A stretch of DNA of 6,112 nt, from NCBI GenBank assembly GCA_020847555.1, contig JADLBT010000112.1, forward strand, positions 1-6,112. Reading direction: 5' to 3'. This document shows positions 4,460-6,112 of this stretch, piece by piece; within the stretch, counting starts at the first letter, position 1, and every line of letters begins with the position of its first letter. Both the position numbers and the translations under genes were made by a program. The notes under the pieces are model-generated. The model saw only the letters and a program-made list of their open reading frames with translations. It was not told where the DNA came from and did not search any database. The DNA is from Gemmataceae bacterium. Lineage in GTDB: Bacteria; Planctomycetota; Planctomycetia; Gemmatales; Gemmataceae.

Positions 4460-5497
4460 TTACTTCTTTGCCCGCGGACCCTCGTTGGCTCCCGTGGGCT
4501 GCACTACCTCGAAGTCCGAGCCGCGCAGCTTGCGCAGATCATCCAGTCCCTTGAAACGCCGATCCGGCGCGATCGAGAGGCGCCAGTCGCCGCCGTTGTC
4601 CGCCACGAACATGCCATACTTTTTCAGGCCCTTGAGGATCGCCTGCACGTGCGGCGAGAAGCCCTTCAGCGGGTAATCGGCGCGCAGGCGAAAGCGCTCG
4701 CCCATGCGCGGCAGGTTCGCGTCCGTGAGGCGGCTGGCGAAGTGGGTCGCGGGATAGACGTAGGCCCGCCGCGTCCGCCGCACGGTGAAGCGCATCGCGT
4801 GCTCGACCAGGCCGCGCGCCACCTCATCGTAGCGCACCACGGCGGGAAAGACTGGCAACCCCGCCGCATCGGAGCTGGTCCAGCCCGCGGGCCGCAGCTG
4901 GTTGCTCTTGAGATCGAACGTCGCCGCGCACGCCGCCTGCCAGCCGCTGTCGGTCCTGCGCATCTGGTAGAACTCGTACAGCATGCGATTGACCGGATCG
5001 ACCACCAGCGCGTGCCGATCGCCCTTGCCGTTGCGCTGGACGTAATCGAGCGTCTTGCCTGAGGGCGAGAGCGGCCAGTCCTCGATGGGGACGTTCTCGG
5101 GAACGGGGTAAGGGCCCTTGTCGGACTCGTCGGGATAGGAGACGAGCTTGACGGGCACCTGCTTCTGCTCGGGCGGGACGAGGATGAAAGACATGTCAAG
5201 GTTGTAGGCGAAGCGCTTGTCGGGGCCGATGCCGGCGACGATCTCCTTCGATCTGGGGTGAAGCGGAAGCTTCGAGATATCCTCGTTCCAGGGATTGTCG
5301 GGCGGGAAGACCTGCAGGGCCGCGAGAATCGGGTCGGCCGCGGGCGTGTCGAACATGACGGGTCCGGTGATGGCCGGCATCTTCGGCAGCGGGCGTCCGC
5401 TGGAATGGTTCGTCCGAGGTTCCTGGGCTTGCCCGCTCCAGATCAGACCGAGGACGAAAAGGAGCGCCGCCAACGCAGCGAGAGGACATCTCTGCAT
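4460..5497 (-). CDS. Conserved secreted protein of unnamed family
   Basis: I do not know a function for this 345-residue protein. It has a signal peptide (MQRCP, hydrophobic core 6-20, probable cleavage after SGQA at 24), so it should be exported. The rest is dense in motifs that look strongly conserved: PPDNPWN at 65-71, GDRHALVVD at 159-167, TFDL at 193-196, LRPAGWTSSDAAGLP at 201-215, EHAMRFT at 232-238, RRAYVYPATHFAS at 243-255, NLPRMGERFRLRA at 261-273 and KKYGMFVADNGGDW at 292-305. I recall similar unnamed secreted proteins in actinobacteria and other soil phyla, but could not check. Conserved H162, D167, H233 and H252 could form a catalytic or metal site; this is inference. The ATG at 5497 was chosen because GGAGG lies 9 bases upstream and the signal peptide starts there; a longer frame would overlap the Uma2 gene. 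It begins 43 bases after the Uma2 stop. Confidence 0.8.
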   Translation of the reverse strand: MQRCPLAALAALLFVLGLIWSGQAQEPRTNHSSGRPLPKMPAITGPVMFDTPAADPILAALQVFPPDNPWNEDISKLPLHPRSKEIVAGIGPDKRFAYNLDMSFILVPPEQKQVPVKLVSYPDESDKGPYPVPENVPIEDWPLSPSGKTLDYVQRNGKGDRHALVVDPVNRMLYEFYQMRRTDSGWQAACAATFDLKSNQLRPAGWTSSDAAGLPVFPAVVRYDEVARGLVEHAMRFTVRRTRRAYVYPATHFASRLTDANLPRMGERFRLRADYPLKGFSPHVQAILKGLKKYGMFVADNGGDWRLSIAPDRRFKGLDDLRKLRGSDFEVVQPTGANEGPRAKK

Positions 5498-5499
5498 GA

Positions 5500-5516
5500 C
5501 ACGATTCCTCCTCGTG
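5500..5516 (-). promoter_or_regulatory. Ribosome binding site in a hairpin loop before the secreted-protein gene
   Basis: On the minus strand the 5-bp stem CACGA/TCGTG (5516-5512 with 5504-5500) encloses the 7-base loop GGAGGAA, which is the Shine-Dalgarno sequence of the gene starting at 5497. The site fixes that start. Loop presentation might keep it accessible, but a 5-bp stem can arise by chance. Confidence 0.5.
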
Positions 5517-5540
5517 AACGCCGTTCGGCCGGCTGTTGGG

Positions 5541-6095
5541 TCAGGGGAGCAGATCCGCCACCCGACAGGTGAAGTTCGGTAGCACTTCCTCACCAGAGAG
5601 CGTATCGGCCTCGCCAAGGATTTGCATCGGCCGGTCGGGGCGGTACATCGTCACGCTGCGGTCTTCGGGGTCCACAACCCACAGGAGCCTCACGCCCTTC
5701 GCCAGGTAGTGCCCCACCTTCTTCTGGATCCGCGAGAAGTGATCGTCGGGGGAGACGACTTCCACGGTCAGGTCGGGGAGCACCTCGATGCACCCCTTCG
5801 GGACTTCCGGCAGCCGCTCCCGGCTCCAGAACGACACATCCGCCCCGCGCACGGTGTCCGGGTTGCGCTCGGTGATGAACCCGGTGTCGTTGCAGGCTGC
5901 CGTGCCGAGGCGGTGATCTTCAACGAAATTCCCCACCCTCCGCGCGATCTTCAGACAACACACTCCGTGGGGTCCCTTGGGCGGCGGCATGGTGAAGATG
6001 ACTCCCTGGATCAACTCCTGGCGCGACCCGTCGGGCGGGTCGGGCATCCTTGAGAACTCCTCCGCCGTGATCACTTTCGTGGACGCAGTTGCCAT
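5541..6095 (-). CDS. Uma2-family (DUF820) PD-(D/E)XK nuclease-fold protein
   Basis: This 184-residue protein has the standard Uma2/DUF820 length and motif order: AEEFSRMP near 11-18, QELIQGVIF at 26-34 (family consensus ELIDG), PHG at 42-44, GADVSFW at 84-90, DLTVEVVSPDD at 108-118, then QKKVGHYLAKGVRLLWVVDPEDRSV at about 124-148. E27, D86, E112 and K125 or K126 match the expected restriction-endonuclease-fold active site, so it looks intact. Uma2 proteins are highly multiplied in cyanobacteria and planctomycetes. A nuclease activity is presumed from the fold; the biological role is unknown. There is no signal peptide. The start is fixed by AAGGAGG five bases upstream. It is the first gene of the four-gene minus-strand run inside the window; anything further upstream is cut off by the window edge. 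Confidence 0.92.
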   Translation of the reverse strand: MATASTKVITAEEFSRMPDPPDGSRQELIQGVIFTMPPPKGPHGVCCLKIARRVGNFVEDHRLGTAACNDTGFITERNPDTVRGADVSFWSRERLPEVPKGCIEVLPDLTVEVVSPDDHFSRIQKKVGHYLAKGVRLLWVVDPEDRSVTMYRPDRPMQILGEADTLSGEEVLPNFTCRVADLLP

Positions 6096-6100
6096 CGTGG

Positions 6101-6107
6101 CCTCCTT
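6101..6107 (-). promoter_or_regulatory. Strong ribosome binding site of the Uma2-family gene
   Basis: AAGGAGG on the minus strand ends five bases before the ATG at 6095. It confirms the start codon. The window ends 5 bases beyond it, so no promoter can be assessed. Confidence 0.75.
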
Positions 6108-6112
6108 AATCC

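Noticed and set aside
5498..5617. N-terminal extension of the secreted-protein gene up to 5617
   Set aside because: The extension would overlap the end of the Uma2 gene, would place an Arg-rich stretch before the signal peptide, and ignores the strong ribosome site just upstream of the ATG at 5497.
1..6112. Defence island, toxin-antitoxin pair, CRISPR array, prophage or biosynthetic cluster
   Set aside because: Apart from the Uma2 nuclease-fold protein, whose role is unknown, no gene or repeat pattern points to any of these. No regularly spaced repeats, integrase or transposase were seen.

Overview
This high-GC window looks like a planctomycete chromosome, most likely from the Gemmata lineage (inference from family content only). 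The evidence is a secreted DUF1573 protein with a CGC motif, a secreted protein joining a TIGR03067-like domain to a DUF1559 domain, an Uma2/DUF820 endonuclease-fold protein and a small DinB-like protein. These families are characteristic of, or strongly expanded in, that phylum. There is no rRNA, tRNA, CRISPR array, transposase or phage gene, and no gap between genes exceeds about 210 bases.

Layout. The left edge (1-420, +) holds the C-terminal end of a cardiolipin synthase-type phospholipase D enzyme. A perfect 27-bp hairpin (428-485) separates it from the convergent DUF1573 gene (504-1523, -). A divergent intergenic region (1524-1731) with a GC-rich hairpin leads to the DinB-like gene (1732-2205, +), which has a near-perfect Shine-Dalgarno sequence. 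Convergent to that are four genes on the minus strand. In transcription order they are the Uma2-family protein (6095-5541), a conserved secreted protein of unnamed family (5497-4460), a D-tagatose/D-psicose 3-epimerase-like TIM-barrel enzyme (4383-3532) and the TIGR03067-DUF1559 protein (3414-2299). The gaps between them are 43, 76 and 117 bases.

How the genes fit together. The four minus-strand genes could be partly co-transcribed. However, hairpins begin at the base after the stop codon of both the secreted-protein gene and the epimerase gene, and a dyad in an AT-richer patch precedes the DUF1559 gene. That pattern fits separate or attenuated units better than one tight operon. No shared pathway is evident. 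Three of the complete products carry signal peptides and should act outside the cytoplasmic membrane. The epimerase, DinB-like and Uma2 proteins are cytoplasmic.

I do not see a clear new multi-gene system. The points most worth a second look are the TIGR03067-DUF1559 fusion that lacks the usual pilin-like N-terminus, the secreted protein of unnamed family, and the series of gene-end hairpins without T-tracts.
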